Positions 38,068 through 47,615 of a stretch of DNA of 64,000 nt are shown here, in pieces (the stretch's first letter is position 1; every line of letters begins with the position of its first letter). The position numbers were made by a program, and so were the translations under genes. The notes beneath the pieces are model-generated. The model was given only the letters and a program-made list of their open reading frames with translations. It was not told where the DNA came from and did no database searches. Source of the DNA: Marinilabilia rubra (GTDB lineage Bacteria; Bacteroidota; Bacteroidia; Bacteroidales; Marinilabiliaceae); NCBI RefSeq assembly GCF_003121985.1, contig NZ_QEWP01000003.1, positions 248,001 to 312,000 of the forward strand, given 5' to 3'.

Positions 38068-38748
38068 TTATTGAAGCACAAAGTTAATGGGTACCGTGTA
38101 AGAAACGCGAACAGCTTTACCTCTCTGTTTACCGGGTTTCCACTTAGGCATATCACGTACCACCCTCAAAGCTTCCTTATCCAGACTGGGATCTACCCCG
38201 CGTGCAATTTGCACATCAGTAACCGACCCGTCGGTGTTGATCACAAATTTTACATAAACACGCCCCTGAATTCCGTTTTCCTGTGCAATTACAGGATAAT
38301 CTACGGAAGTGGCAAGATACTTATGAAGGGCAGCATCTCCTCCGGGGAATTCCGGCATGTCTTCTACAATAAAGAAAACAGGGCTCTCTTCAACTTCTTC
38401 GTCGGTTTGAATATCTGAGAAGTCAACTTCAGTATCTTCAGTAGCCTCAGTATCCTCAATAATCAGCTCTTCATCCAACTCCACATCGTCTTCTACGATA
38501 TTCAATACATCAGTTACTTTTGGTGGTGGAGGTGGCGGTGGTGGTTTCACTTCTTCCTGGCGAGTGATCGGAATGATCTCCTCTTCTACTTCCTCTTCGT
38601 CAATTTTCAAACCTTGGTTAACATCAGTTTCAGTGGATGTCCACTCAAAGGCTATAAAAACCAGAGAAAGCACCACAACAAGTCCGATCTGCATAAAGAC
38701 CGTCTTCTTGTTTTCCAAATCTGCTTTTGGCGACTTTTTTACTTCCAT
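38068..38748 (-). CDS. tonB: energy transducer TonB
   Basis: Couples proton motive force to TonB-dependent outer-membrane receptors. The start at 38748 (MEVKKSPKADLENKK) is the usual Bacteroidota N-terminus; an in-frame ATG at 38802 adds 18 unlikely residues. One membrane helix (about 17-35, IGLVVVLSLVFIAFEW), then a PPPPPPPP tract near 75, then an unusually acidic linker (about 85-130, rich in D and E). The C-terminal TonB domain (about 140-226) carries MPEFPGGDAALHKYL, YPVIAQENGIQGRVYVKFVI and MPKWKPGKQRGKAVRV. It stands alone with its own terminator. The neighbouring glycan locus would need such a transducer for SusC-type import, though no receptor is encoded here. Confidence 0.94.
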   Translation of the reverse strand: MEVKKSPKADLENKKTVFMQIGLVVVLSLVFIAFEWTSTETDVNQGLKIDEEEVEEEIIPITRQEEVKPPPPPPPPKVTDVLNIVEDDVELDEELIIEDTEATEDTEVDFSDIQTDEEVEESPVFFIVEDMPEFPGGDAALHKYLATSVDYPVIAQENGIQGRVYVKFVINTDGSVTDVQIARGVDPSLDKEALRVVRDMPKWKPGKQRGKAVRVSYTVPINFVLQ

Positions 38749-39011
38749 AATAAAAATCGAATTTTGGTGCCTAAAATTAATGACTTTTAACCGCTTTTTC
38801 AATACGTCTCAAAACGAACATAAGGCCCGTTTTTATTTGAGAGGCTAAAAATAGGATTTTATAATCAAATCTAAGCATTGTTAAAGGTTCTTTTTATTAA
38901 TTCAAAATAAGAACAACAGCGTAAACACCCCTTTCCCTGATTAAAAATCAAACGATTAACTCTTTAATTACAACAAGAACCAAACCAAACTGCACTTTTT
39001 TTCGGAATTCC
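38749..39011. other. intergenic region upstream of tonB and tRNA-Ala
   Basis: AT-rich DNA; it should contain the tonB promoter on the minus strand, but no convincing TAnnTTTG match was found. No gene. Confidence 0.4.
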
Positions 39012-39044
39012 TTTGGCCAAATTCCCAATTTTCTTTTATATTTG
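39012..39044 (+). promoter_or_regulatory. tRNA-Ala promoter
   Basis: TTTG (39012-39015), 21-base spacer, then TATATTTG (39037-39044), 13 bases before the tRNA. Confidence 0.7.
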
Positions 39045-39057
39045 CAACTCGAAAATC

Positions 39058-39131
39058 GGGGGTGTAGCTCAGTTGGCTAGAGCGCATGACTGGCAGTCAT
39101 GAGGTCAGGGGTTCGACTCCCCTCATCTCCA
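39058..39131 (+). tRNA. tRNA-Ala (anticodon GGC)
   Basis: 74-nt cloverleaf: acceptor GGGGGTG / CATCTCC with two G-T pairs, D-arm GCTC...GAGC, anticodon stem CATGA / TCATG with loop CTGGCAG giving GGC, T-arm AGGGG-TTCGACT-CCCCT, discriminator A, no encoded CCA. Confidence 0.97.
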
Positions 39132-39151
39132 CGTGTTTAATCTAATATACG

Positions 39152-39179
39152 AAAAACCGGACCAAACGTCCGGTTTTTT
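39152..39179 (+). terminator. tRNA-Ala terminator
   Basis: AACCGGAC (39155-39162) pairs with GTCCGGTT (39168-39175), then TTTT. Confidence 0.85.
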
Positions 39180-39329
39180 CATTTTTATTAATATCATTTT
39201 CATAAAGTTTAACACCCCCTCTTTCAGTTATTGATTCTATAACGTAAATTTGTCCCATAAAACCATTTCAAAAAATCAATCCATCAGCGCCTTATAACAA
39301 TCAGGCCTGATAAACACCTACAATAAAGA

Positions 39330-40406
39330 ATGACAGACAATTCCGGAAAAATCATAAAAAGCATAAGTCCCAGCAAAATCATTTTGCCTGTATTAATCGG
39401 CTTGTCTGTTACGGGATACCTTCTTTATAAGGAATTTGAACCTGATAGCTTCAAATTTGTATCCTTTACTGCCTGGTCTTTTGTCTGGTTGATCATATCA
39501 TTTATTCTTATGGGTGTCCGGGATTTCGGATATATGCTCCGAATCAGAATACTCACCAACAACGAACTTACCTGGCGAAAGGCATTTAACGTCATTATGC
39601 TTTGGGAGTTTACCTCAGCAATTACTCCCTCTGCAATTGGAGGGACCAGCGTTGCCATATTTTTTATAAATAAGGAAGGTGTGCGGGTGGGCCGGAGTAC
39701 CGCTGTAGTGATGGTTACCTCATTTCTGGATGAGTTATATTTTATTCTTACTTTTCCGATCATCCTTTTTCTCCTTGGACGCTCTGATGTATTTGTTCTG
39801 GATGCAGCAGAAGCTTCAGTTCCCTGGTACCAGAATGAATTCTTCCTGTTGGCAATGGGAGGCTATATTGTAAAATTGCTATATACACTTGTGCTTAGCT
39901 ACGGCCTTTTCATAAATCCCCGTGGATTAAAGTGGCTGTTGCTCATGGTTTTCAAACTTCCTATTATACGTAAGTGGCGCCCCCAGGCCAATGAGTCCGG
40001 AACCGACCTAATACAAACATCAAAAGAATTTAGCGGCTGGCCCTTTTCCAAGTGGCTAAAAGCCTTTGGCGCCACATTCTTCAGCTGGACAGCCCGCTAC
40101 TGGGTTGTCAACACCCTAATCATTACTTTCCTTGGTATTAAATGGCTGGGATGGGAAGACCATATCCATGTATTTGCAAAGCAGCTTGTAATGTGGATCA
40201 TGATGTTGATCAGTCCCACTCCCGGAGGCAGCGGTTTTGCTGAATATGTATTCAAAGAGTTTCTTGCTGCCTTTATCCCCGTTGGTACCGGTGTTGCCAT
40301 GGCTTTCTTCTGGCGAATGGTAAGCTATTATCCTTACCTCTTGTTTGGTACCTTTATGGTTCCTCGGTGGATTCGGAAACATTTTCTCAGTCGTAAGGCA
40401 AAATAA
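39330..40406 (+). CDS. YbhN/UPF0104-family membrane protein (flippase-like domain)
   Basis: Polytopic inner-membrane protein of 358 aa with about 8 hydrophobic helices, of the family that includes the membrane part of lysylphosphatidylglycerol synthase and YbhN. Signature segments are EFTSAITPSAIGGTSVAIFFINKEGVRVGRSTAVVMVTSFLDELYF (about 88-135) and MMLISPTPGGSGFAEYVFKEFL near 290. No aminoacyltransferase domain is attached, so lipid or lipid-linked substrate translocation is a more likely role than lysyl transfer (inference). It sits alone between the tRNA-Ala terminator and a binding-protein gene. Confidence 0.88.
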   Translation: MTDNSGKIIKSISPSKIILPVLIGLSVTGYLLYKEFEPDSFKFVSFTAWSFVWLIISFILMGVRDFGYMLRIRILTNNELTWRKAFNVIMLWEFTSAITPSAIGGTSVAIFFINKEGVRVGRSTAVVMVTSFLDELYFILTFPIILFLLGRSDVFVLDAAEASVPWYQNEFFLLAMGGYIVKLLYTLVLSYGLFINPRGLKWLLLMVFKLPIIRKWRPQANESGTDLIQTSKEFSGWPFSKWLKAFGATFFSWTARYWVVNTLIITFLGIKWLGWEDHIHVFAKQLVMWIMMLISPTPGGSGFAEYVFKEFLAAFIPVGTGVAMAFFWRMVSYYPYLLFGTFMVPRWIRKHFLSRKAK

Positions 40407-40589
40407 ATTCAGGTTCCAGGTCGTTATAATTAGGACAATCGGATTTTTTCTTTGACTAACTCCTGCCTTTTTGTGACCAAAGCGAATGACGTTCTTATCA
40501 TTGCGCCGTAAATTGCAAAAACGACAAACGAGATAATTTTGTTAATCCGGAGGGTAAAAGGCTCCGGAATATCAAAAAACGACCAACAC

Positions 40590-41396
40590 GTGATTACTTC
40601 CAGGGTTTTATTTTTTACGGTAACAGGGCTTCTTTTTCTTTGGTTGGAAGCTTGTAATGGACCAACTACTTCAGGAGAACCGGAAACTCCTGACCTTGTC
40701 ATCTATTGTGAAAACGGCATGTTGGGACCGATCAAAGAAATAACCAATATCTTTGAAAAACAATCCGGACTCAACATTGACATCCAAAATGACTGCGCCC
40801 GAAATCTTACAAGTCTCATTCATTACAGGAAGGAAGCAGATGTATTCATTCCGGACTCCCGGCAGGCGATAGACAACATCCTTCTGGCAAATCCGAAAAT
40901 GATAGCAGATTCAGCATTTTTGGGCTTCCAGACCCTTGTTTTCATGGTTCCCAAAAATAATCCTTCACTTTTCGATGGCCAGTTGGCGACGCTTCCAAGT
41001 CCTGATCAGGCTATTATCCTGGCCAATCCTGAAAGCAGCACACTTGGTTTGGTTACAGGCAGACTCCTCCAAAGCCATGGATTATATTATCAGGTAATGA
41101 ACTCAGTAGTTCTTTTGACAACCGACTCCAGAGGTCTCATACGCAATCTGGTTGCAGGCCAGGGGTCAGTGGCCATAGGATGGCGATCGGATTACCTTTC
41201 CAACCATGCAAGGATGAAAATTGACACACTTTCAATCCCTTCAAACGATAAGTACTTCGAAGCTATGGCCGTTATTTTGAGAGATGCACCTCATAGCCAA
41301 AATGCGAAATTATTCCTTAACATACTGAAATCCCGGACGAGTAAGAAATTATTAAAAAAATATGGGATCGAGGATTTTAGAATATCCCACTTTTAG
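40590..41396 (+). CDS. molybdate-type substrate-binding lipoprotein (ModA-like), orphan
   Basis: Solute-binding protein of the periplasmic binding protein II fold: LVIYCENGMLGPIKEI near the N-terminus, then RKEADVFIPDS, GFQTLVFMVPKNNP and VAGQGSVAIGWRSD, the pattern of ModA-like proteins for molybdate/tungstate or other oxyanions. There is no ATG in the first part of the frame. The GTG at 40590 gives a neat lipoprotein signal (VITSRVLFFTVTGLLFLWLEAC), while TTG at 40539 follows no better signal; I prefer 40590. No permease or ATPase genes adjoin it, so it may serve as a sensor component rather than a transporter part. The hybrid kinase begins about 360 bases downstream on the same strand. Confidence 0.75.
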   Translation: MITSRVLFFTVTGLLFLWLEACNGPTTSGEPETPDLVIYCENGMLGPIKEITNIFEKQSGLNIDIQNDCARNLTSLIHYRKEADVFIPDSRQAIDNILLANPKMIADSAFLGFQTLVFMVPKNNPSLFDGQLATLPSPDQAIILANPESSTLGLVTGRLLQSHGLYYQVMNSVVLLTTDSRGLIRNLVAGQGSVAIGWRSDYLSNHARMKIDTLSIPSNDKYFEAMAVILRDAPHSQNAKLFLNILKSRTSKKLLKKYGIEDFRISHF

Positions 41397-41412
41397 TTGT
41401 ATCTTTATTAAT

Positions 41413-41445
41413 CAATAGATCGTTAGATTTTTAAATATAAGATTT
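41413..41445. repeat. dispersed repeat, partial copy B
   Basis: CAATAGATCGTTAGATTTTT and a further AAATATAAGAT match the first half of the elements at 31118 and 57393; the hairpin half is missing. It lies 17 bases after the binding-protein gene stop. The remaining 41446-41759 shows no gene. Confidence 0.55.
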
Positions 41446-41759
41446 AAGACGACCCCTGTAAAGCTAATAATCAGGTTTTTTTAGCAATTGTGCATGTAAT
41501 TCTAAGAGTTGACTTATAGCCTTTTTTGAAATTTTAACGGATTATTGTTAATCGGAAAGACCTAACCTGGATTATTCATAAATTATCTATTACAATGTCC
41601 AACTACCTGCTAAATACAGGCGTCCTCAATAAAATTGACTTGAAAATAGTTCACTATTTTCATCATCAATTTTCTTTGCGGTTGCCAGTATTTATTGGTA
41701 ATTGAACATTTCATGACGAAAACTCATGAATAAACCAGGCTAAAAACAAATGGGCAGCT

Positions 41760-44700
41760 TTGGGACATAAAACAAGAAGAAACATATTCAAAAAAATCCC
41801 TTTCGGGCAAGACAGAGGCTTCTTCAGGGAACCTCTGATCAACAAGTTATATCTGCTATTGGGCATATTCCTATTCACTATTGCTGCCATTCTTACCATC
41901 GATAACTACTTCGATAAAACACACGCAATACGCATTCAAAGCACAATCCGAAATCAGGAGAAAAAGCAAAGAATGGAATCTTTATTAAAAGAGAATCTCC
42001 TGTTCATAAACCTCAGCTTTAAATCATATTCCACCATTGATCATCCCCGGCAACTAAGCAATATTCAGCAGGAAGTAAGGCAACACATAAAAGAAAGTAT
42101 CAACATTCTGGAAAAACTGGACAAAGGTGGAAGCATTACTGTTGTTGAGGCAGTAAATATGGAAGATGTTGACCGTATTACCGAAGTTATCGAATATAAG
42201 AATGATGAATTTACCGGTACCATTCCGGAAATAAGGGACATCATCCCGCTGATGTATGAACTGCAATCACTCTCGGCCAAGATTACAGGATCAATAAAAG
42301 GACAACTGGCCGCAGAAAATTCAATTGAGAAAGGACAAAATGAAACCATCAGCTTCTATCAAAAACAGGCTGAAAGCATTTTTGACAGGATCTATGAGAT
42401 AGAGAATCAAGCATCTTTTCGTATCAGCAAAACCATTTCAGCACTTAATGAAAAGAGCCTCTTCTTCTACGATCGGTATTTTAAGATAAAATATCTAAGC
42501 CTACTGGTTTTCTCTTTGGTAGTAGGCATCATCACATTTATTATCATCAATCAAATAAGATTGGTAATTCTGCACCGCCGTAAAGCAGAGGATACCAACA
42601 AGAAGTTACTTAAAGCTGTTGAGCAAAGTCCGGTTTCCATTATTATCACCAACACAAACGGAGTCATTGAATATGTGAATAAATCATTTGAGCAGCGCAA
42701 TGAGGTGACCAAAAAAGAGATTGAGGGAACCAGTTTGCACCTACTCCAATCGGAAAATGAAGATGAATTTGCAGGCGTCCTTCTGGAGACTATTCAGGAA
42801 GGAAAAACCTGGAATGGCGAAATAAGGTCCAAAAACAATAAAGGAGAAACAGTCTGGGATAAAGTTTACATATCCCCTGTTCTTAACGAAGAAAACACAA
42901 TTTCTAACTTTATTGCCATCAAGGAAGATGTTACCGAAAAAAGATTGCTGACCCAGTCGCTTAAGGAATCTATTGAAACCTTAAAAACCATAACTGAAAA
43001 TCTTCCGGTAGGTATACTGATCACCGACAAAGGTCAGGGCATAAAAGAAGTTAACTTCACCGCAGCTACCCTGATGGGTTTTGATAATCTTGATGAAGCC
43101 TCTGACTATGTGAAAGGACACAATTACAATCAACTGTTTGAAACCCTGAAGCGGGAACAATATCAAGATGATGCTTCCGGTCTTACCATTTCAGCTTTAG
43201 AAGAACGCCTCACAATAGAGGAGAATAATATTTCCAGAACCATTCTGAAAAACATTATTCCGGTTAAAATCAACAACCGTGAAGTCAGGTTGGAAGCTTT
43301 CATGGATATCACGGCTCAAAAAGAAGTTCAGCAACGTGAAGCCGAGGCAAATAAAGCAAAGTCTGAATTTCTGGCAAACATGAGCCATGAAATCAGAACC
43401 CCAATGAATGGTATCATTGGCGCAACTGAACTACTTGGACAAACCCGACTGAACCGGGATCAGCAAAATATCATTACCATAATCAGCCGTTCCTGCGACA
43501 ACTTACTAAACATCATCAATGACATTCTTGATTTCTCCAAGATAGAGGCGGGAAAAATGAAGATAGAGCATTACCCTTTCAATCTTCGCTCCACAGTAGA
43601 TTATTTGCTTGATCAGATGGCTTTCCGAAGCCATGACAAGAACATTGAATTGCTTGCCTCAGTTGAAGAAACTATTCCCTCCATTTTGATTGGTGATGAG
43701 GGCCGTTTAATACAGGTTATCATCAACCTCATGGGCAATGCCGTAAAGTTCACCCAGGAAGGCGAGGTTGTTCTTAAAGTAGACATTGAGCGTCAGGAGG
43801 GCAAAGAATTACGCTTGCATTTTGCGATTGAGGACTCAGGCATTGGCATTCCTCCTGACAAAATTGAGAAAATTTTTGAGTCTTTCACCCAGGCTGATGG
43901 CTCAACCACCAGAAAATATGGTGGTACCGGCCTTGGAACCAGTATTTCAAAAATGCTGGTTGAATTGATGGGCGGAAAAATCTGGGTGGAAAGCCCCAAC
44001 CCCAACTTTGCATGGTCGGAAGAAAACCCCGGATCGGTATTTCATTTTGTTTTGCCTTTCACTATAGACCGCAAACAGGTAAACGAAGAATTTGACAATG
44101 AAAAGATGAAATCGCTCAGGGCTTTAATCGTTGACAACCACAAAACGAATTTATTATTACTCAAGAAAACCATGCATAACTGGGGTATAAACCCCACTGC
44201 AGTCAGCGATGAAAAGTCGGCCCTTGAAAAGCTCATTGGTGAAGAAAAATTTGACTTTATCATTATTGACTCTCACATTTTTAGCAAAACCAATGAAAGT
44301 CAGATTGAAGAATTCAAGAAAGCAGCGCCGGGTATCAAAACCATGCTTTTCACATCTCAGGGAAAGCATAACTTCGCCGGATTTGACACAGTTCTTGAAA
44401 AACCCATAAAACATACAGAGCTCTATAAGACCATTAGTCAACTTGTACTTGGAGAAAAGGAAGAAGACCAGGCTTCCACAACTATCTCAAATCCCAATAA
44501 AAACAAGCATATCCTATTAGTTGAGGACAACCCTATTAACCAAAAGATTACTGAAAAAATGCTGAGCAGAATTGGGTTGGCTACAACCATTGCCAACAAC
44601 GGCCAGGAAGCCCTATCTATGATAATTGATGATCAGGATAGCTTTGATGCCATATTGATGGATGTTCAGATGCCTGTATTAAACGGACTGGATGCTACAA

Positions 44701-44861
44701 GGAAATTACGAAAAGAAGGTGTAATTACCCCTATCATTGCCATGACTGCTAATGTTCTGAAAGGTGACAGGGAGTTGTGCCTTGAGGCCGGAATGAATGA
44801 TTACATCGGTAAGCCTGTAAAACTAAATGATCTTCAGCACATTCTCCAAAAATGGACTTAA
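41760..44861 (+). CDS. hybrid sensor histidine kinase with two PAS and two receiver domains
   Basis: Membrane sensor of about 1033 aa. Transmembrane helices at about 29-47 and 246-268 enclose a periplasmic alpha-helical sensor of about 195 residues. Then come PAS domains (about 280-395 and 405-525), HisKA with His543 in NMSHEIRTPMNG, HATPase (about 645-765), a divergent receiver (about 783-890, Asp837 in IIIDSH, one acid-pocket residue missing in VDN) and a canonical receiver (about 915-1032, Asp968 in MDVQMPVLNG with VEDN and KP). No HPt or output domain, so a separate partner is needed. The frame has no ATG before the first membrane helix: TTG at 41760 is the best start, and an out-of-frame ATG at 41750 leads to a stop after six codons. 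Confidence 0.9.
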   Translation: MGHKTRRNIFKKIPFGQDRGFFREPLINKLYLLLGIFLFTIAAILTIDNYFDKTHAIRIQSTIRNQEKKQRMESLLKENLLFINLSFKSYSTIDHPRQLSNIQQEVRQHIKESINILEKLDKGGSITVVEAVNMEDVDRITEVIEYKNDEFTGTIPEIRDIIPLMYELQSLSAKITGSIKGQLAAENSIEKGQNETISFYQKQAESIFDRIYEIENQASFRISKTISALNEKSLFFYDRYFKIKYLSLLVFSLVVGIITFIIINQIRLVILHRRKAEDTNKKLLKAVEQSPVSIIITNTNGVIEYVNKSFEQRNEVTKKEIEGTSLHLLQSENEDEFAGVLLETIQEGKTWNGEIRSKNNKGETVWDKVYISPVLNEENTISNFIAIKEDVTEKRLLTQSLKESIETLKTITENLPVGILITDKGQGIKEVNFTAATLMGFDNLDEASDYVKGHNYNQLFETLKREQYQDDASGLTISALEERLTIEENNISRTILKNIIPVKINNREVRLEAFMDITAQKEVQQREAEANKAKSEFLANMSHEIRTPMNGIIGATELLGQTRLNRDQQNIITIISRSCDNLLNIINDILDFSKIEAGKMKIEHYPFNLRSTVDYLLDQMAFRSHDKNIELLASVEETIPSILIGDEGRLIQVIINLMGNAVKFTQEGEVVLKVDIERQEGKELRLHFAIEDSGIGIPPDKIEKIFESFTQADGSTTRKYGGTGLGTSISKMLVELMGGKIWVESPNPNFAWSEENPGSVFHFVLPFTIDRKQVNEEFDNEKMKSLRALIVDNHKTNLLLLKKTMHNWGINPTAVSDEKSALEKLIGEEKFDFIIIDSHIFSKTNESQIEEFKKAAPGIKTMLFTSQGKHNFAGFDTVLEKPIKHTELYKTISQLVLGEKEEDQASTTISNPNKNKHILLVEDNPINQKITEKMLSRIGLATTIANNGQEALSMIIDDQDSFDAILMDVQMPVLNGLDATRKLRKEGVITPIIAMTANVLKGDRELCLEAGMNDYIGKPVKLNDLQHILQKWT

Positions 44862-45355
44862 ATCAGGGAGCGGTGAAGAACGCATATTTTATTAACTATT
44901 AAAACTTTAAATCATATCAACAAGAGCATAAGTGCAAGGTTATTTCACAATTACTCAAATTTCTTTGCACTTGAATTTATGAAAATGGCTAATCAAAAGA
45001 ACAAAGTTTACTTCACCGCCACAATCTCGAAGTATCTCAATATTCCTTCAATTGGGCGGCTTGTAAATTCTGCCTTTTTGACTTTTTCAGCAGCTCCTGA
45101 ATTAAAGTTATTCAACCGCCCGGATCAAAGACAAAAGGTGCGTTAGTTTCAAAGACGTTACACACTCAATTTAAGAGACTTAAAACAACATTCTTCTTGC
45201 ATTCATAACACTCAGATTAAGAAACCATAAAACATCCAAACCAAAACGCTGCCTGTATAACATCGCATGAATGCAAGTTTCGCCTTTAGCAGAGTACCAG
45301 GAAAAAACAGGAAAATTGGATGTCCTGCAAAAAATAAACGGAGTGATGTTTTATA
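44862..45355. other. 494-base gap with two very short frames of doubtful status
   Basis: On the plus strand 44979-45146 encodes 55 residues (MKMANQKNKVYFTATISKYL at the start), and 45271-45384 encodes 37 residues (ending KINGVMFYTKGEIAQQL) and runs into the 3' end of the opposing gene. Neither has a recognisable family, signal or good start context. They may be scraps of lost genes. No terminator is obvious for either flanking gene. Confidence 0.25.
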
Positions 45356-46342
45356 CTAAAGGAGAAATTGCGCAGCAACTGTAATCCCGACCAAAAACCA
45401 AAGCATTACTTCCCGCCAGACCCGATGGCTCATTTTATCAAACCAAAAAGTAAGAACGACAGAAGGGCCAATTGCCACAACCGGTGCTAACTCCAATGAG
45501 AAGAAAGGCGTAAGGCATACTGCAGAAGTAAGGAAAATAACCCAGATAATGACCCGAAAATGCTTCCGGGTAATGATCTTCTGCATGGGTAAATACCTGA
45601 AAACATTTATGATCCCCATGAGTGTCAGGACTCCGACAAGAGGCAGATATATCTGTGAGGCTAAATTGTGACTAAACTGACCTGTATTGGACAACAGATT
45701 TAGCACAATAAACAACAGAAACTCCTGGGTAGTTCCAATGATAAAGAAATATCCGGCACTGATAAGAAAAGGCAAAAGAAGCCCAATCAAGCTGGCAATA
45801 AAGGTTCTGATTGTTAACAACCGCAGGACGCCCATCACTACCAACAGCAAGGGATAAAGATACAAGCCCTTGGCATACATTAATGATCCTACACCAACCA
45901 AAACAGCCGCATCAAGAGATCGAATTTCTTTTTTAGTGGATTGGTTGGCACCCATAATCCGCTCAACAGCCAAAATAAAAAACAGTGCAAAAACCCAAAC
46001 TACATGCAAGCGCTGAACAGCTAAAAAACCACTAACCAGTAAAGCGTAAAGCAAAACGGGGAGCACGGATTGCTTTCCCAGCAAACCATAACGGCCAACC
46101 ACACGGTTGACAGAAAATGCTATCATCATGGCCAGCAAATAGGAAAAAGCGGCTGACCAGAAAACACTTTGCCCAAATACAGGACGCACCAACCACTCCC
46201 ACAGGGGCATGGAAATTCCGTCAAAACTTATTGGCTGGACTCCTTCAAATAAAAAAACCCTTACCCAAAACAAGAGAACTATAAAAGGAACCAGAATAAA
46301 AGCGGTTAAATTATTGTTGTGAAGTGTCCTGTAGAGCATCAT
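45356..46342 (-). CDS. polytopic membrane protein, DUF6427-like
   Basis: A 328-residue hydrophobic protein with about 9-10 predicted membrane helices. The opening LFWVRVFLFEGVQPISFDGISMPLWEWL fits the Bacteroidota-specific DUF6427 family as I remember it, whose function is unknown. Its overall layout recalls GT-C-like or lipid-carrier membrane proteins. It starts 5 bases after the purD stop, giving a deacetylase - purD - DUF6427 operon, which puts it next to cell-envelope functions. Confidence 0.7.
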   Translation of the reverse strand: MMLYRTLHNNNLTAFILVPFIVLLFWVRVFLFEGVQPISFDGISMPLWEWLVRPVFGQSVFWSAAFSYLLAMMIAFSVNRVVGRYGLLGKQSVLPVLLYALLVSGFLAVQRLHVVWVFALFFILAVERIMGANQSTKKEIRSLDAAVLVGVGSLMYAKGLYLYPLLLVVMGVLRLLTIRTFIASLIGLLLPFLISAGYFFIIGTTQEFLLFIVLNLLSNTGQFSHNLASQIYLPLVGVLTLMGIINVFRYLPMQKIITRKHFRVIIWVIFLTSAVCLTPFFSLELAPVVAIGPSVVLTFWFDKMSHRVWREVMLWFLVGITVAAQFLL

Positions 46343-46346
46343 TAAA

Positions 46347-47615
46347 CTACTTTAAGTCAAAACCGATGTCTTTTCGGTAATATTTCTTATCAAACTTTAT
46401 GTTTTCAGCATTCTTGTACGATTTCTCCAATGCTTCATCCATTGAATCCCCAAGTGAGCTGACAGCCAACACGCGGCCACCAGAGGTAAGGATTCCATTA
46501 CTGCTGGTGGTTCCGGCATGGAAAACAACACTGTTCTCTACGTGGTCGAGCCCCAAAATGTTTTTACCTTTTTCATAACTTCCCGGGTAACCTCCAGAAA
46601 CCATCATGACGGTAACCGCTGTACGAGAATCTATTTGAGGAGTTATACTTTTCAGGGCCCCTGCAGCCACAGCTTTAAATATTTCTACTATGTCCGATTG
46701 CAAACGTGGGATAACCACTTCCGTTTCCGGATCTCCCATGCGAACATTGTATTCAATAACATAAGGATCCCCGTTAACACTAATGAGACCGAAAAAAATG
46801 AAACCTTTGTACTCAATTCCATCACTTCGAAGTCCGTCAATTGTTGGACGTATAATACGATCATTTACCTTCTTCATGAATTCCTCATCAGCAAAAGGCA
46901 CCGGTGAAACAGCCCCCATTCCTCCCGTATTGAGCCCCGTGTCTCCTTCTCCAATACGTTTATAGTCTTTTGCTTCGGGAAGTACCATATAACCATGCCC
47001 ATCGGTAATAACAAAAACCGATAGTTCAATTCCTGAAAGAAATTCTTCAATAACAACGGTATCGCTGGCTTTACCAAACTTTCCGCTCAGCATCATTTTT
47101 AACTCATTGAGGGCTTCATCCAGGTCCTCCAGGATCAAAACCCCTTTGCCGGCAGCAAGACCATCTGCTTTCAGCACATAAGGTGCCTTAAGTGTTTTCA
47201 GGAATCGCGCTCCTTCATCCATCGTATCGGCAGTAACTGCAAGATATTTTGCTGTTGGTATCTTATGTTGCAACATGAATTGCTTGGCAAACTCCTTGCT
47301 CCCTTCCAGTTGGGCTCCTCTTGATGTAGGGCCTATTACGGGAATTTTGGACAGATCACTGTCATTCAGGAAAAAGTCACTTACTCCCTTCACCAATGGC
47401 ACCTCCGGACCAACAACAACCATATTGATATTGTGCTCCAAAACGGCTTTTTTGATTCCATTAAAATCCTCTGGATCTATGTCGAGATTATGTCCCAACA
47501 ATGATGTTCCGGCATTTCCCGGTGCAATGTAAAGATTCTCAAGTAAAGGACTGACCCTCATTTTCCAGGCAAGGGCATGCTCCCTGCCACCTGATCCTAG
47601 AAGCAAAATGTTCAT
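46347..47615 (-). CDS. purD: phosphoribosylamine-glycine ligase (GAR synthetase)
   Basis: Second step of purine synthesis: joins glycine to phosphoribosylamine using ATP. 422 aa with the standard N-domain (LLLGSGGREHALAWKM), ATP-grasp domain (KADGLAAGKGVLI about 150-162; IEEFLSGIELSVFVITDG) and the GAR synthetase signature RMGDPETEVVIPRL near 288. Its start overlaps the stop of the upstream deacetylase gene by 4 bases, so translation is coupled. Confidence 0.96.
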   Translation of the reverse strand: MNILLLGSGGREHALAWKMRVSPLLENLYIAPGNAGTSLLGHNLDIDPEDFNGIKKAVLEHNINMVVVGPEVPLVKGVSDFFLNDSDLSKIPVIGPTSRGAQLEGSKEFAKQFMLQHKIPTAKYLAVTADTMDEGARFLKTLKAPYVLKADGLAAGKGVLILEDLDEALNELKMMLSGKFGKASDTVVIEEFLSGIELSVFVITDGHGYMVLPEAKDYKRIGEGDTGLNTGGMGAVSPVPFADEEFMKKVNDRIIRPTIDGLRSDGIEYKGFIFFGLISVNGDPYVIEYNVRMGDPETEVVIPRLQSDIVEIFKAVAAGALKSITPQIDSRTAVTVMMVSGGYPGSYEKGKNILGLDHVENSVVFHAGTTSSNGILTSGGRVLAVSSLGDSMDEALEKSYKNAENIKFDKKYYRKDIGFDLK

